From Sphingopyxis sp. H050 (GTDB taxonomy: Bacteria; Pseudomonadota; Alphaproteobacteria; Sphingomonadales; Sphingomonadaceae): DNA of 41,524 nt. How positions within the stretch are numbered: position 1 is the first letter of the stretch; every line of letters starts with the position of its first letter. Below the pieces are notes generated by a model. It searched no databases and was not told the DNA's origin. It saw nothing but the letters and a program-made list of their open reading frames with translations. The position numbers were made by a program, and so were the translations under genes. The stretch covers positions 1 to 41,524 of the forward strand of contig NZ_LNRZ01000015.1 of assembly GCF_001468265.1 (NCBI RefSeq). Direction: 5' to 3'. Positions 24,996-33,411 of the stretch are shown piece by piece.

Positions 24996-27900
24996 CTATC
25001 GGCTGCGTTCGATGTTGCGTTCGGGCACATCGAGCTGGGGCGTTGCCCGAAGGCTCGCCGGATCGATCCGTGAGGCATTTGCTTGCCTGTCCTCGGGCGC
25101 CCTCAAATGATCGGGAATTGTGGGCCGGAATTCGCCAGCCTCGCGGCCGCTGCGCTTGGCCTCGACCTGCTTTTCGCCGAGGGTTTCGAGTGCGCTGGTC
25201 TTGTCGCCCGGGTTGCGGCCGATCTGTGCGAGAAGCCGATCGCGGTCGTTGGTGACGACTATGATGTCGTCGCGCACCCGGGTCATCATGACGAGCGCCA
25301 GACGCTGGTTCGACAAGTGCCTGGCCGATGAGTGCATCTCACCGATCGCCATGTCGCGCGTGTCGCCCTGCGCCTGATGCATGTTGATCGCATAGGCCAG
25401 GCCCATGCGCTCGAGCATGCGGTCATTCTGCTTGAGTTCTACGATCTCGCCTGCCTTGTTCTCGAGCGTGACGATCCCATCCCTGATCCCGAGGATCCTC
25501 GCCTCCTCGGACTTCATCAGCCCCCTGGCATCATCCTTTTCGGTCCAGCGGATCTTGTCGCCCTCGTAGATTGTCTCCTTGTGCTTTTCGGAGAGCCTCA
25601 AGGCATCGCGCTTGTCCGAAGGGTCGATCGCCGCCGGATCGAATTTGATCAGCTTGCCGCTTTCATCGCGCAGCATGACCCGGCCCTTCACGTCTATGCT
25701 TTCGACATCGTACCGCCCCCGAACAAGCCCTCCGGGGGCGTTCTGGCGCGTCACTTCGAGCAGCTGGCCCTTGCTGTAGGTCGAGGCGTAGCGCAGCTCC
25801 TCGCGCGTCGCATGGGCCGGGAGGAGCGTGGTCAGCCTCAGCCCTTCCCCCTGGATCGCCCCTTCTGCCTTTAGGCCCTGCTGGACCATCCGGTTGAGTT
25901 CGCCGCGCGCTGCACGACCCGATGAGTAGATCGCGGTACGCTCGCGGTCTTCTGGCGATAGCTCCAGCCATTTCTGCGCGGTGACCTTGAGGTGGTCTGC
26001 GCCAGCTTCGACCACACGCTCGCCAAGCGAGGCAAAGCTTTCCTTGAACATTCCGGCGCGCGCGAGGCCAGCGGCTTCCTTCATATGTTCGGTGCGCTGC
26101 CGAAGGCTGGTATCGATGCGGGCTATGGCGGGGTTATCGGACTGGATCAGCGAAAAGCTTTTGCCCGCCTCGATCGGCTGCAGCTGGGCCCGGTCTCCGA
26201 TCATGACCAGCTTTTCAACCCCAAGCCGGTTGGCGATCGTGAGCAGGTCATTCATCGGCTTGTTCGCAACGAGCGAAGCCTCGTCCAAGACCAGCACTTT
26301 GCCGCGCAAGGTCTCTCGTGATGCCTCGAACTTCGGACCTGAGCCCTCAAGCGTGGGCCGCAGATGCTCATTCACGAAGGATGAGACGGTTCTTGCTGTG
26401 ATACCCTGCCTGACAACCTCACCGTCCGGCCCCCGGATCGCTGTATCGCTGCGAAGATCGCTCACCATCTTGTTGGCAAAGGCGAGCCCGATCACCTCCC
26501 TTCCCTCCTGATGAGCTACGCTTGCGATGGCCGAAATGATTGTCGTCTTGCCTGCGCCCGCGACACCCTGGATCACGATCGTGCGGTCCTTGCTGGCCAG
26601 CGCCAGAGTTCCCGCGGCAATCTGCTCGGCATTGAGCTCGTGGGTGCCCGCTACTTGCCGCAAGCGCCCGGGTGCCTCGGCAGCTTCAATGATGGCCTGG
26701 CCTGCGCCCTTTCCGGCGGCGACATTGGCAAGGGTTGCCCGCTCGATTGCGACATGCTCGGGCGTGGTGAATCTCTCAGGCCTGCCATCGAGCCTGTCGC
26801 TCTTGCCCTCGAGCACCCTCCCGTCGGCCACCAACACGCCAATCCTCGCTTCAACCCCATCAGCGGTCACACCCTTCACCCCAAGGTCGAGCGCGGTCTT
26901 GACCAGCTCGCCCCGGGTCCAGGAGGTTTCACGTTCGCCGATGATCCTGATCGCAGAAGCGGTTGCCATCTCAGTGCGCAGCTGCGTGGGCGTCAGAGTG
27001 ATCCGTTGCAGGCCATTGGTTGTCAGTGTGTCTGCTGGCCGAGTGTAGAGCTTGGCGCTGTCGCGGAGCGCACTAAGAGTCTCCTGGACACGCTGCGGCG
27101 ACCCCAAAGGGCTTTCACGCCCCTCGGAGCCGCGTTCCCGCGCCTGTTCGACCAGCGCCTTGGCATCGAACCCCAGCCCGGCAGCGCGCCTCGCCCATTC
27201 CTGCCGAAGCGCCTGCTTATCATCCGGATTGAGCTTGGGATCGCGGGTGCGCTTGGTGATTTCACGCAAGGCTTCTGTGTCGTTAGCGCTCTTCCCGAGT
27301 TTCTCGGCCGTTGCCAGAATGGTCAGGCGACGCTGGCTGAAGGCTTCGATCACATCGCGCGCCACGCCCTTGATCTCGAACTGGCCGTGCTTGCCCGTGA
27401 TCTGGGTTTCGTAGCCGAGCTTCTCGAGGTTCGTCCGCAGCGCGGCGTTGTAGATGGAGCCAAGGACTGTGTTGTTCTTCCAGATCTCTCCGTTCCACAG
27501 CGCCTTCCAGTTGCCATCCTTGTCTTGGGTCATCGCGGCAATGACAGCATGGGTATGGTTCTGCGGGTCCAGCGCCCGGCTCGTGTCGTGCTGGAACAGG
27601 GCATAGAGGAGCTTGCCTGTGACCACGCCCTCGCCGTTGGCATTGCGCGAACGATCGCGGGCCTGCGCATAGTGCTTCTCGAGATAGGCCATGGTCGCCT
27701 TGACGGCGGCCTGCTGTGCATCGAGAATCCGTTTGTCGCCGCCCAACTGCGCCAGCAGGCTGGCTGACTTCGGCATCGAGAATGTGAGGTCTATGCCCGA
27801 GCGGCGGTTTGCATTGCCATTTACGACCGTGTCATCGGGCAACTTGCCATCGAGGACTTTTTCGAAGTCTTCCTTGGCAACTGGGCCTGCAAGCCCGAGC

Positions 27901-28022
27901 GCTTTCGCGCCCTCGCCACCCCATTCGCTAAGCTCGGCAGGACCATCGCCGACATAGTAGTCGTCCTTGGCAAAGTAGTTTGCGGCGCCGCCTGCAGATG
28001 CGACCGATGCGACCGACAGCAT
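24996..28022 (-). CDS. traI: MOBF conjugative relaxase/helicase TraI
   Basis: A 1008-residue relaxase that nicks oriT, stays covalently on the 5' end and unwinds the transferred strand. I chose the ATG at 28022 (MLSVASVASAGGAANYFAKD), placing catalytic tyrosine candidates Y16, Y22 and Y23 near the N-terminus as in TrwC/TraI. The metal-binding histidines are H145 (FQHDTSRALDP), H156 and H158 (NHTHAV). The helicase half has Walker A GVAGAGKTT at 486-494, Walker B LVLDEAS, and NMHQAQGDT near the C-terminus. It appears intact and of normal length for the MOBF family in sphingomonad plasmids. It is preceded by a small XRE gene, one base apart. Confidence 0.96.
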   Translation of the reverse strand: MLSVASVASAGGAANYFAKDDYYVGDGPAELSEWGGEGAKALGLAGPVAKEDFEKVLDGKLPDDTVVNGNANRRSGIDLTFSMPKSASLLAQLGGDKRILDAQQAAVKATMAYLEKHYAQARDRSRNANGEGVVTGKLLYALFQHDTSRALDPQNHTHAVIAAMTQDKDGNWKALWNGEIWKNNTVLGSIYNAALRTNLEKLGYETQITGKHGQFEIKGVARDVIEAFSQRRLTILATAEKLGKSANDTEALREITKRTRDPKLNPDDKQALRQEWARRAAGLGFDAKALVEQARERGSEGRESPLGSPQRVQETLSALRDSAKLYTRPADTLTTNGLQRITLTPTQLRTEMATASAIRIIGERETSWTRGELVKTALDLGVKGVTADGVEARIGVLVADGRVLEGKSDRLDGRPERFTTPEHVAIERATLANVAAGKGAGQAIIEAAEAPGRLRQVAGTHELNAEQIAAGTLALASKDRTIVIQGVAGAGKTTIISAIASVAHQEGREVIGLAFANKMVSDLRSDTAIRGPDGEVVRQGITARTVSSFVNEHLRPTLEGSGPKFEASRETLRGKVLVLDEASLVANKPMNDLLTIANRLGVEKLVMIGDRAQLQPIEAGKSFSLIQSDNPAIARIDTSLRQRTEHMKEAAGLARAGMFKESFASLGERVVEAGADHLKVTAQKWLELSPEDRERTAIYSSGRAARGELNRMVQQGLKAEGAIQGEGLRLTTLLPAHATREELRYASTYSKGQLLEVTRQNAPGGLVRGRYDVESIDVKGRVMLRDESGKLIKFDPAAIDPSDKRDALRLSEKHKETIYEGDKIRWTEKDDARGLMKSEEARILGIRDGIVTLENKAGEIVELKQNDRMLERMGLAYAINMHQAQGDTRDMAIGEMHSSARHLSNQRLALVMMTRVRDDIIVVTNDRDRLLAQIGRNPGDKTSALETLGEKQVEAKRSGREAGEFRPTIPDHLRAPEDRQANASRIDPASLRATPQLDVPERNIERSR

Positions 28023-28023
28023 C

Positions 28024-28320
28024 TCAGGCCACCCTTGCCTGCTCATGCTGGAACATCGGCCGCGAAGCATCGCCCAGCAGAAGCCAGGCGGCATCGATGC
28101 GGAACTGTTCGCAGATGGCAGCGATCAGGCTGGAGGGCGGATCCCTGTGCCCACCTTCATAGTTCTTGATGGTCTTGTCCGCGATCCCGAGCTGCAATGC
28201 CATCACGTGCTGGGAGATACCCAGAGCCGCTCGGACGGTCTTTATCCGCCGCCCGATCGTACCGGCACAATGCGGGCACATTGACGGGGACACATGGCCA
28301 GTTTGCGCGGCCGCGCTCAT
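28024..28320 (-). CDS. XRE-type helix-turn-helix protein between traD and traI
   Basis: A 98-residue regulator. The HTH_3/XRE domain covers about residues 24-82 (RRIKTVRAALGISQHVMALQ, LGIADKTIKNYEGGHRDPPS, QFRIDAAWLLLGD). Ahead of it is a CPHC motif (residues 15-18) that could bind metal or form a disulfide. The ATG overlaps the traD stop by 4 bases, and the stop lies one base before traI, so expression is tied to both transfer genes. It may set relaxase or operon levels by binding the promoter near 31006. Confidence 0.85.
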   Translation of the reverse strand: MSAAAQTGHVSPSMCPHCAGTIGRRIKTVRAALGISQHVMALQLGIADKTIKNYEGGHRDPPSSLIAAICEQFRIDAAWLLLGDASRPMFQHEQARVA

Positions 28321-30713
28321 CGCCCAAGCTCCTGATCATCGTCGATGGAAGGGTCCTGACGGCTCTGCTTTTCGTTGCCGATGCCGCGCATGTTCTCTTT
28401 GGAAAGCTCGCTCTCCTGCGCGTCTGCCCTGCTGTTCTGCGCTCGCCCCTTCGGCCCTTCGATCTTCGCTTGCGCGCCGCGCTCTTCGCTGTCGCGCATG
28501 GCAAGGTTTTGCCGGTCGCGCTGGTCCTTCTTGCCAGGGCGGTTATAGCCATACAGCTCCCCTTGCGCTGGCTTTCGCTCGAAGTCTGCCCGCTCCTCTT
28601 CATCCTCAATCTTGCGTGTTACCTCCTCCTCGGTCAGCTCGCGCTCAGGGTTCAATGGCCCCTCGATCGCCTCCCTCAGCTGCTGCGCCGCCCGCTCAGC
28701 CTCACTCAGCGCGACCTCTTCGCGATCCTTCCGCTCCTTAGGCGCGATGTCAGGTTGTGCGCCTTCCCTATCCCCACCCCCCAATTCCGCGATATCCCCG
28801 GACGGTGGGATGTATTCGGCGGCGCGCATGTCGGTGACACGCTCGAAACCCTTGGCGCGGGGTTCGTAATCCTTCCACGTCAGCCTGATCCTGGCAGCGG
28901 GGAAACCGTCGGGGAATTTCACGAACCCGTGCATGCTGGGCAGGTCGCTGATGTCGACCGGCATGACGAGTTCTTCGACGTTGGTACGAGGCGTGATCGT
29001 CGAGGCGTCGCGGTTGTCATTATAGCCGTAGGAATAGGCTTCATCCATGATCCGGACCTGACGGTTGCCAATGAACTCGGAGCATCGCCGCGACGTCTCG
29101 GGATCGGCCGTCTTGAGGATCAGTTTGGTGCCCGCCAGCGAGGCCAGATTGGTAGCTCCGTTCTCGCCATAGGTTTCTTCAAGCTTGTCGAAGGAATGCA
29201 TGCCAAGCACGAAGGCTCCGCCAAACGCGCGGGCGGTCTGAAGACCATGATCGATCGCCGGGAGACGATGCAGCGCATGGACTTCGTCGATGAGAAACCA
29301 GGTGCGCAGATCTCGGGTCCGTCCCATGTGGAACAGCGCATTGACGGCCAGGTCCATCCACAGCGTCAAAAGCGGGCGATTGAGGACCAGGTCCGGGTGC
29401 GTGGAAGTGATGAAAAGGATCGACCCTTCCTTGACCTCGGTGGTCATCCAGTTCTTGATTGAGAAGCCGGTTTCGCCCGGAGGAGGTTCGGGCAGGAAGC
29501 GGAAAACATTCGCATTGGCGATGAAGGTGGTCCGGATCGACTCTGCCATTTTGGCAGCGGCGGGTGACATCATCGGACCTGCGATCGTGCCTTCAAGTTG
29601 AGCATGGATCGTCTTCAGATCCGACTGCATCAGGAAGTAGGAAAGCGCGCCATTTGAGCGCACGCCCATCTTGATCATTTTGACGCACATCTCGACGAAC
29701 AGGGTGCGTGCCGACTTCTGCCAGAAGTCATCTTCCGCGCTATGGCCGCTGGGAACCAGCGCTGTCGCAGCGCTCATGAATTCGGCGTAATTGTCGCAGT
29801 CGTTGAAGATCGACCATGGCACGCAGCGGCGATCCATCGGGTTGAGGATGATGTCCGTTTCGGCATCATAGAAGCTTTCGACGAAGGTGCCGGTCAGATC
29901 GAAAATGACGCAGCGATGCCCGCGTTCACGCGCCTGCGTGACGATCTTCTTCAGCTCGGTCGTCTTGCCAGCACCGGTAGTACCGATGAACATCGCATGG
30001 CTTTGCTCAAGACGCCAAGGAACCGGCACACCTGCCAGGCGGTAAGGCGCATGCAGACCCGCCCGAACACGGTCCTTCAAGGGCTCTGCGAGGATCTTGT
30101 CGGGGTCCACTGGTGGCGTGCGCTTGCGGCACTCGCTGATATGCGCTTTCCAGTTATGGCTGGTGATGGCTTGGGCCAGTTCGCTGTGTGTCACAAGCAC
30201 GGCCCCCCGCTCATGGCGCTCGGTCAGAATGTCGGTGCCGCGCCGTTTCGAAAAGTCGACGAACCAGACGGTCAATGGGACGCAGATAAAGGCTGCACCA
30301 AGACCCGCAGAAATGCTGACCTGCACAGCCTTGGCCCACGCCCTTTCCACTGCAGGATGATAGGGCACCATGGACATGGTGCCTTGCACCATCTGACCCG
30401 ATGGAAGCGTCAGGTTTACAGGCTTGTTCGGATTGAGCTGAACCCAGCCCCAAGCCTCGGCGTAGAGCTTCATAAGCACGAGCTGCACCTCGTGGTTCTT
30501 GAAGGTCAAACTGACGAGGGCACACAGCAGAAGAATGGCGGTTCCGACCCAGACGTAGAGGGGCATTCTGATGCCCGCCCAGGTCATCAGGATTTCATGG
30601 TGGAACAGCTGCGATCCGCGCGTGAAATTGCCTGCGTTCCGCTTCACTTTTCCGCGCGCGGAAGCGTGGGTGAGAGTGGCAGCTTTTTTGCTGAACCTGA
30701 TGTCTTCAGCCAT
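28317..30713 (-). CDS. traD: Type IV coupling protein TraD
   Basis: A 798-residue VirD4/TraD ATPase that links the relaxosome to the secretion channel. Two membrane helices lie at about residues 51-71 and 133-152. Walker A GTTGAGKT lies at 244-251 and Walker B as FLIDEVHAL. TraD-type motifs follow (FGGAFVLGMHSFDKLEETYG, LAGTKLILKTADPETSRRCS). The C-terminal 150 residues are strongly charged (EEEVTRKIEDEEERADFERK), probably a flexible docking tail. The start overlaps the RHH gene by 8 bases. It is intact. Confidence 0.95.
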   Translation of the reverse strand: MAEDIRFSKKAATLTHASARGKVKRNAGNFTRGSQLFHHEILMTWAGIRMPLYVWVGTAILLLCALVSLTFKNHEVQLVLMKLYAEAWGWVQLNPNKPVNLTLPSGQMVQGTMSMVPYHPAVERAWAKAVQVSISAGLGAAFICVPLTVWFVDFSKRRGTDILTERHERGAVLVTHSELAQAITSHNWKAHISECRKRTPPVDPDKILAEPLKDRVRAGLHAPYRLAGVPVPWRLEQSHAMFIGTTGAGKTTELKKIVTQARERGHRCVIFDLTGTFVESFYDAETDIILNPMDRRCVPWSIFNDCDNYAEFMSAATALVPSGHSAEDDFWQKSARTLFVEMCVKMIKMGVRSNGALSYFLMQSDLKTIHAQLEGTIAGPMMSPAAAKMAESIRTTFIANANVFRFLPEPPPGETGFSIKNWMTTEVKEGSILFITSTHPDLVLNRPLLTLWMDLAVNALFHMGRTRDLRTWFLIDEVHALHRLPAIDHGLQTARAFGGAFVLGMHSFDKLEETYGENGATNLASLAGTKLILKTADPETSRRCSEFIGNRQVRIMDEAYSYGYNDNRDASTITPRTNVEELVMPVDISDLPSMHGFVKFPDGFPAARIRLTWKDYEPRAKGFERVTDMRAAEYIPPSGDIAELGGGDREGAQPDIAPKERKDREEVALSEAERAAQQLREAIEGPLNPERELTEEEVTRKIEDEEERADFERKPAQGELYGYNRPGKKDQRDRQNLAMRDSEERGAQAKIEGPKGRAQNSRADAQESELSKENMRGIGNEKQSRQDPSIDDDQELGR

Positions 30714-31005
30714 GATGCTCTCGCACGTTGGAGAGCGCCTGAGCGATCAGGTGTTCGGCATCAGCCGGATATTGCTCCTGGACGATGAGCGAGAGCGCAA
30801 GCTGGGTATGCTCGAGGATTGTAACAGCCCGCTCGGCATTGAGCGATAGTCCCGCCTTCAGGAGCGGAATACCGACTTCAAGGGCAATGCGGATGGCTTC
30901 TGACCGCGATACACCGCGGCTTGCCGCAAGTTGATCGACGACGTCGATCATCCTTGGGCTGAGCGTTACACCGACGCTCTGAAACTGTTTCTTTTCCACT
31001 ACCAC
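30706..31005 (-). CDS. Ribbon-helix-helix relaxosome accessory protein (TraY/TrwA-like)
   Basis: A 99-residue protein. An RHH fold is evident in residues 6-50 (FQSVGVTLSPRMIDVVDQLA, ASRGVSRSEAIRIALEVGI), followed by a helical C-terminus. In MOBF systems a protein of this kind bends DNA at oriT, stimulates nicking and represses the operon. The same role is inferred from its place as first gene of the traD-xre-traI operon, next to the repeat-rich candidate oriT. Its stop overlaps the traD start by 8 bases. Confidence 0.85.
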   Translation of the reverse strand: MVVEKKQFQSVGVTLSPRMIDVVDQLAASRGVSRSEAIRIALEVGIPLLKAGLSLNAERAVTILEHTQLALSLIVQEQYPADAEHLIAQALSNVREHHG

Positions 31006-31260
31006 ACCTTTTCAGGCGTGGTTCGTCTATCGCAGGACCGAGTATATAACGCTGCAGCCCCCTTGCCAAGAGCTTAGAAGATGCAGCCCGGTGCAGCGCT
31101 AAGCCCCTGTATTTTTATATTTATGATGGAGCACTGGACGGTATGCAGCGGACTGCACCGTGCGAATTTCGAGCAAAATCTTACCTAACTGATTGTGAAA
31201 TATGCAGAACTTCGCTGCATCAGCCTACCGCGCAGCGGTGTACGGTGTGCATAAAATTAG
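31006..31260. promoter_or_regulatory. Candidate oriT and operon control region
   Basis: A non-coding, locally AT-richer stretch with repeated TGCAGC (31053, 31082, 31092, 31144). Inverted repeats are ATGCAG/CTGCAT (31202-31207 and 31215-31220) and the perfect hairpin ACCGC-GCA-GCGGT (31227-31239), directly followed by TACGGTGTGCATAAAATTAG. A hairpin followed by a GTGTGC-like single-stranded site is the usual layout of a MOBF nic region, but I cannot place the nick. The TGCAGC repeats would suit binding by the RHH protein. Confidence 0.6.
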
Positions 31261-31550
31261 GGACTTAGGCCCTGTGCTAGGTTCAGTGCCATAGGGGGAT
31301 CACTGGCCCAGCTGGTCTTCCGGGGGGAATGTGCCGGCGAGCCGGACTCGCGAACTGACCACAGACGTTTGGCCTGCCTCTGTGGACCGCTGTGTCACGT
31401 CATTGGCACCACGTTCGATCAAGGTGGGCGTCCAATTTGGGCATGCTTCGAGATGAAGTATCGCGAGAGCAGCAAGCAAAAAAATGCCTCGAACAGACCC
31501 TGCGATTGGTGCATCTTCGCATGGTCTTTCAAGGCTTGGAGGAATGCGCA
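31261..31550. other. Spacer upstream of the coiled-coil gene
   Basis: Short overlapping open frames on both strands are not protein-like and lack ribosome-binding sites. The stretch probably contains the promoter of the plus-strand gene at 31551; I see no clear -35/-10 pair. Confidence 0.4.
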
Positions 31551-31775
31551 ATGGTGTCGAAACTTGAACGCGAACGATCTGCCCTGGCAGCAGCGGAAAA
31601 GGAGCTGGAGGAGCGCCGGCAGAAGCTTGCAGAGCTTGAGCGTGAGGAAGCAGAACGAGAGCTGAATCGGCTCATCAAAAAGGTCGGTCAGGATACGGCG
31701 ATTGCCCTTCTGGAGCTAGCCGTCAAAGTGAAGCCAAAGGTAGCGATTTCTGCTCTCGAAAAGCTCGGCGGGTGA
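31551..31775 (+). CDS. Small coiled-coil protein
   Basis: A 74-residue protein. I chose the ATG at 31551 because GGAGG lies 8 bases upstream; the frame is open further back but not protein-like. Residues 1-45 form a strongly charged heptad helix (RERSALAAAEKELEERRQKL), and a second helical segment (ALLELAVKVKPKVAISALEK) follows. Such small coiled-coil proteins often oligomerise. I cannot name a function. It is convergent with the 83-residue gene; a short GGCGGT/ACCGCC hairpin at 31800-31815 between them may end transcription on one or both strands. Confidence 0.65.
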   Translation: MVSKLERERSALAAAEKELEERRQKLAELEREEAERELNRLIKKVGQDTAIALLELAVKVKPKVAISALEKLGG

Positions 31776-31823
31776 GGCCTGATTTTTGCCGAGTTGGGCG
31801 GCGGTGACCACCGCCCTGTCTCG

Positions 31824-32075
31824 TCAGAATTCATCGGCCATTTTGCCTGTAGCGGTGTAGACGATCTGATCGATCAGGTGCATCGGCAGCTCGCCATAGT
31901 CTCCCTCCTCAATGAGGATGTACCCGTCCCGGGTCTCGACGACATGGACGTCGAAGAATGTGTGGTAGGAGCGCCGCTCAGCTTCGAGCGTTTTTTCATC
32001 AAGGGCGATGATGTTGGGATTGATCTGGCGAAGCACTGAAATGTCGTCTTCGTAGCTTTCTGTTGTGTAGCACAT
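31824..32075 (-). CDS. Small acidic hypothetical protein
   Basis: An 83-residue protein starting at the ATG at 32075 with AGGAGG at an ideal distance. It is acidic (TESYEDDISVLRQINPNIIA, VVETRDGYILIEEGDYGELP, HLIDQIVYTATGKM) and probably a small alpha/beta fold. No known family is recognised. A long imperfect palindrome lies about 90 bases upstream. Confidence 0.7.
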   Translation of the reverse strand: MCYTTESYEDDISVLRQINPNIIALDEKTLEAERRSYHTFFDVHVVETRDGYILIEEGDYGELPMHLIDQIVYTATGKMADEF

Positions 32076-32167
32076 GACCTTGCCTCCTGGCGCTCGGCGG
32101 CTCGTCCGCCATGCCATGAAACAGCGCCCCGTCAGTGTGCTGGTCACCGGAGCGAAGCGGAGGCTTG

Positions 32168-32232
32168 ACCGCTAATTTTTCGATGGTGCGGAAGCCGGCG
32201 CAGCACGGCTTCTCGGTCGGGAAATTAGTGGT
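32168..32232. repeat. Long imperfect palindrome
   Basis: The outer arms ACCGCTAATTT (32168-32178) and AAATTAGTGGT (32222-32232) differ at one position, which would be a G-U pair in RNA. The inner arms GAAGCCG and CGGCTTC pair perfectly. Together they form a stem-loop of about 65 bases that is not followed by a T-run. Confidence 0.7.
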
Positions 32233-32365
32233 TGACCAGTATGCTGGCGGGGTGCTCATGGCGATGGTGGTGGACGTGCCTGCGGCGGGAGGCATGCGTT
32301 ACCAGCGACTTCGCGAAAGCTATGTGCCGGAATGTGGTTGTTCGGCAGTGCCGTGACCCAGGGGG

Positions 32366-32406
32366 CATGAAAAAAGGGCACCGCGGCAACGTGCCGGGCA
32401 CCCTTT
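32366..32406 (-). terminator. Terminator-like hairpin after the 188-residue gene
   Basis: On the minus strand the stem GGCAC/GTGCC (32377-32395) is followed by CTTTTTT. It lies about 100 bases downstream of the gene ending at 32506 and fits a factor-independent terminator for it. On the plus strand a shorter CCCTTTT follows. Confidence 0.6.
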
Positions 32407-32505
32407 TCCACCTCGATCCTGCAGGAGGCAATTTGCAGATCGAGCGTTAAACATGGCGACGAGTTCAGTCGGTTCGTGGCTGCTCGTGAACTGCTGTCCG
32501 GATAG

Positions 32506-33072
32506 TCATGAGGTCCATTCGAGCAGCGGATGTTGCTCTCCACAATCGGTGGCGGCGATGAACGCGAGGCTTTCGAAGAGCGGAGTGATTCCTGCCTTGG
32601 CGAAAGCCGCATAAGTCCGGTGATCCTCGAGCGCTGTCCCAAGCTTTTGCAGGGACAGTTGGCCAGATTCTTGGCGGTGGTAGCCAAGCGAGGTGAGCAC
32701 CTTTGCAGCAAGGTCGCTGCTCATTGTGATGTCGCCTACCAGTGCAATGTGCTCACTCACCCGCATCGTGATCGGTGCGTCGTATTGGTGGTGCTCGATC
32801 CGCAGCATTCGTCCAAGAAACTGTGCTTCCTCGACGATCGCGATCATTTCCGGGCGATGGTCGAAACAGGATGCGAACTCGGCGATCGCAAGCGCGTTGG
32901 CATTGATCTCGAAGTTCAGGGGCGCGGCCAGGAATTCGCCTGGGTCTGCATCGATCGTGCTGTTGGCGGTGTGCAGTCTGCGCATCAGTGCTGCGAGCTC
33001 TGGCGGGCATATCTGAGCCGGTTTCGAATTGAGCCTTGTCTCGATATCCTTGACGCGGAATGTGACGAGCAT
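32506..33072 (-). CDS. Hypothetical plasmid protein, 188 residues
   Basis: Starts at the ATG at 33072 with AGGAGG seven bases upstream. The protein reads as a single soluble domain with alternating strands and helices (MLVTFRVKDIETRLNSKPAQ, PPELAALMRRLHTA, AIVEEAQFLGRMLRIEHHQY, LVGDITMSSDLAAKVLTSLG). No catalytic motif or membrane segment is seen and no family is recognised. It is probably a conserved sphingomonad plasmid backbone gene, judging by its neighbours. Confidence 0.75.
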   Translation of the reverse strand: MLVTFRVKDIETRLNSKPAQICPPELAALMRRLHTANSTIDADPGEFLAAPLNFEINANALAIAEFASCFDHRPEMIAIVEEAQFLGRMLRIEHHQYDAPITMRVSEHIALVGDITMSSDLAAKVLTSLGYHRQESGQLSLQKLGTALEDHRTYAAFAKAGITPLFESLAFIAATDCGEQHPLLEWTS

Positions 33073-33411
33073 CTTTGCCTCCTGTCGCTGCTCGTCTCCT
33101 CCATCCCCCTCTTCTTTCTCACTACCTGAGCTGGTGGCAGAATGCCGCCAGGTGGTTCTGGTTCACCCCAAGGATGGCTGGTCGACCCATTGTCCGGGTG
33201 TGGCAGTTAGTGCGGCAGCGATGCCCGCAAGATGCAAAGCATCGAGCATGGGCAAGGCGCGCCGAGCCAAGGCACAAGCGCGCCTGATAAACTCAGGGGA
33301 TCGCGATGCTCGCGTCAGCGGGCGAAGGGGGTTCGATGCCCCCAGAGCCCGCCCCTTGCGCAAAAGAAGAGCGGAAGGCCCCGGGATAAGCCGGAGCCTT
33401 CCGAAGAGCGC
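33073..33411. ncRNA. Spacer with array of four stem-loops; possible structured RNA
   Basis: No gene is seen. Four perfect hairpins follow one another: GATGC-AAA-GCATC (33231-33243), AGGCGCGC/GCGCGCCT (33255-33285), a double stem GCGGGC/GCCCGC enclosing GGGGG/CCCCC (33318-33352), and CGGAAGGC/GCCTTCCG (33372-33403). The last is a plausible terminator for the DUF2493 gene. The others could be a small RNA, an origin element or an attenuator. Which strand would be transcribed is not known. Confidence 0.45.
33372..33403 (-). terminator. Terminator hairpin after the DUF2493 gene
   Basis: The CGGAAGGC/GCCTTCCG stem is followed on the minus strand by CTCTTCTTTTGC, a weak T-rich tract. It starts 9 bases after the stop codon at 33412. 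Confidence 0.65.

Larger units (their letters stand above)
32076..32505. other. Spacer with long imperfect palindrome and terminator
   Basis: No credible gene is seen. It holds a 65-base imperfect palindrome (32168-32232) and a terminator-like hairpin (32366-32406). The flanking TTGACC is repeated on both sides of the palindrome (32165 and 32232). Confidence 0.5.

Noticed and set aside
26511..27767. Long plus-strand open frame (418 codons) opposite traI
   Set aside because: Antisense to the relaxase/helicase, low complexity, no ribosome-binding site; GC-driven shadow frame.
28197..29462. Plus-strand frame of 421 codons opposite traD
   Set aside because: Antisense to the coupling protein with intact Walker motifs; no domain in the antisense product.
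33318..33352. Possible tRNA, because GGGGGTTCGATGCCCCC looks like a T-arm
   Set aside because: No anticodon arm, D-arm or CCA end at the right distances; read instead as a double stem-loop.
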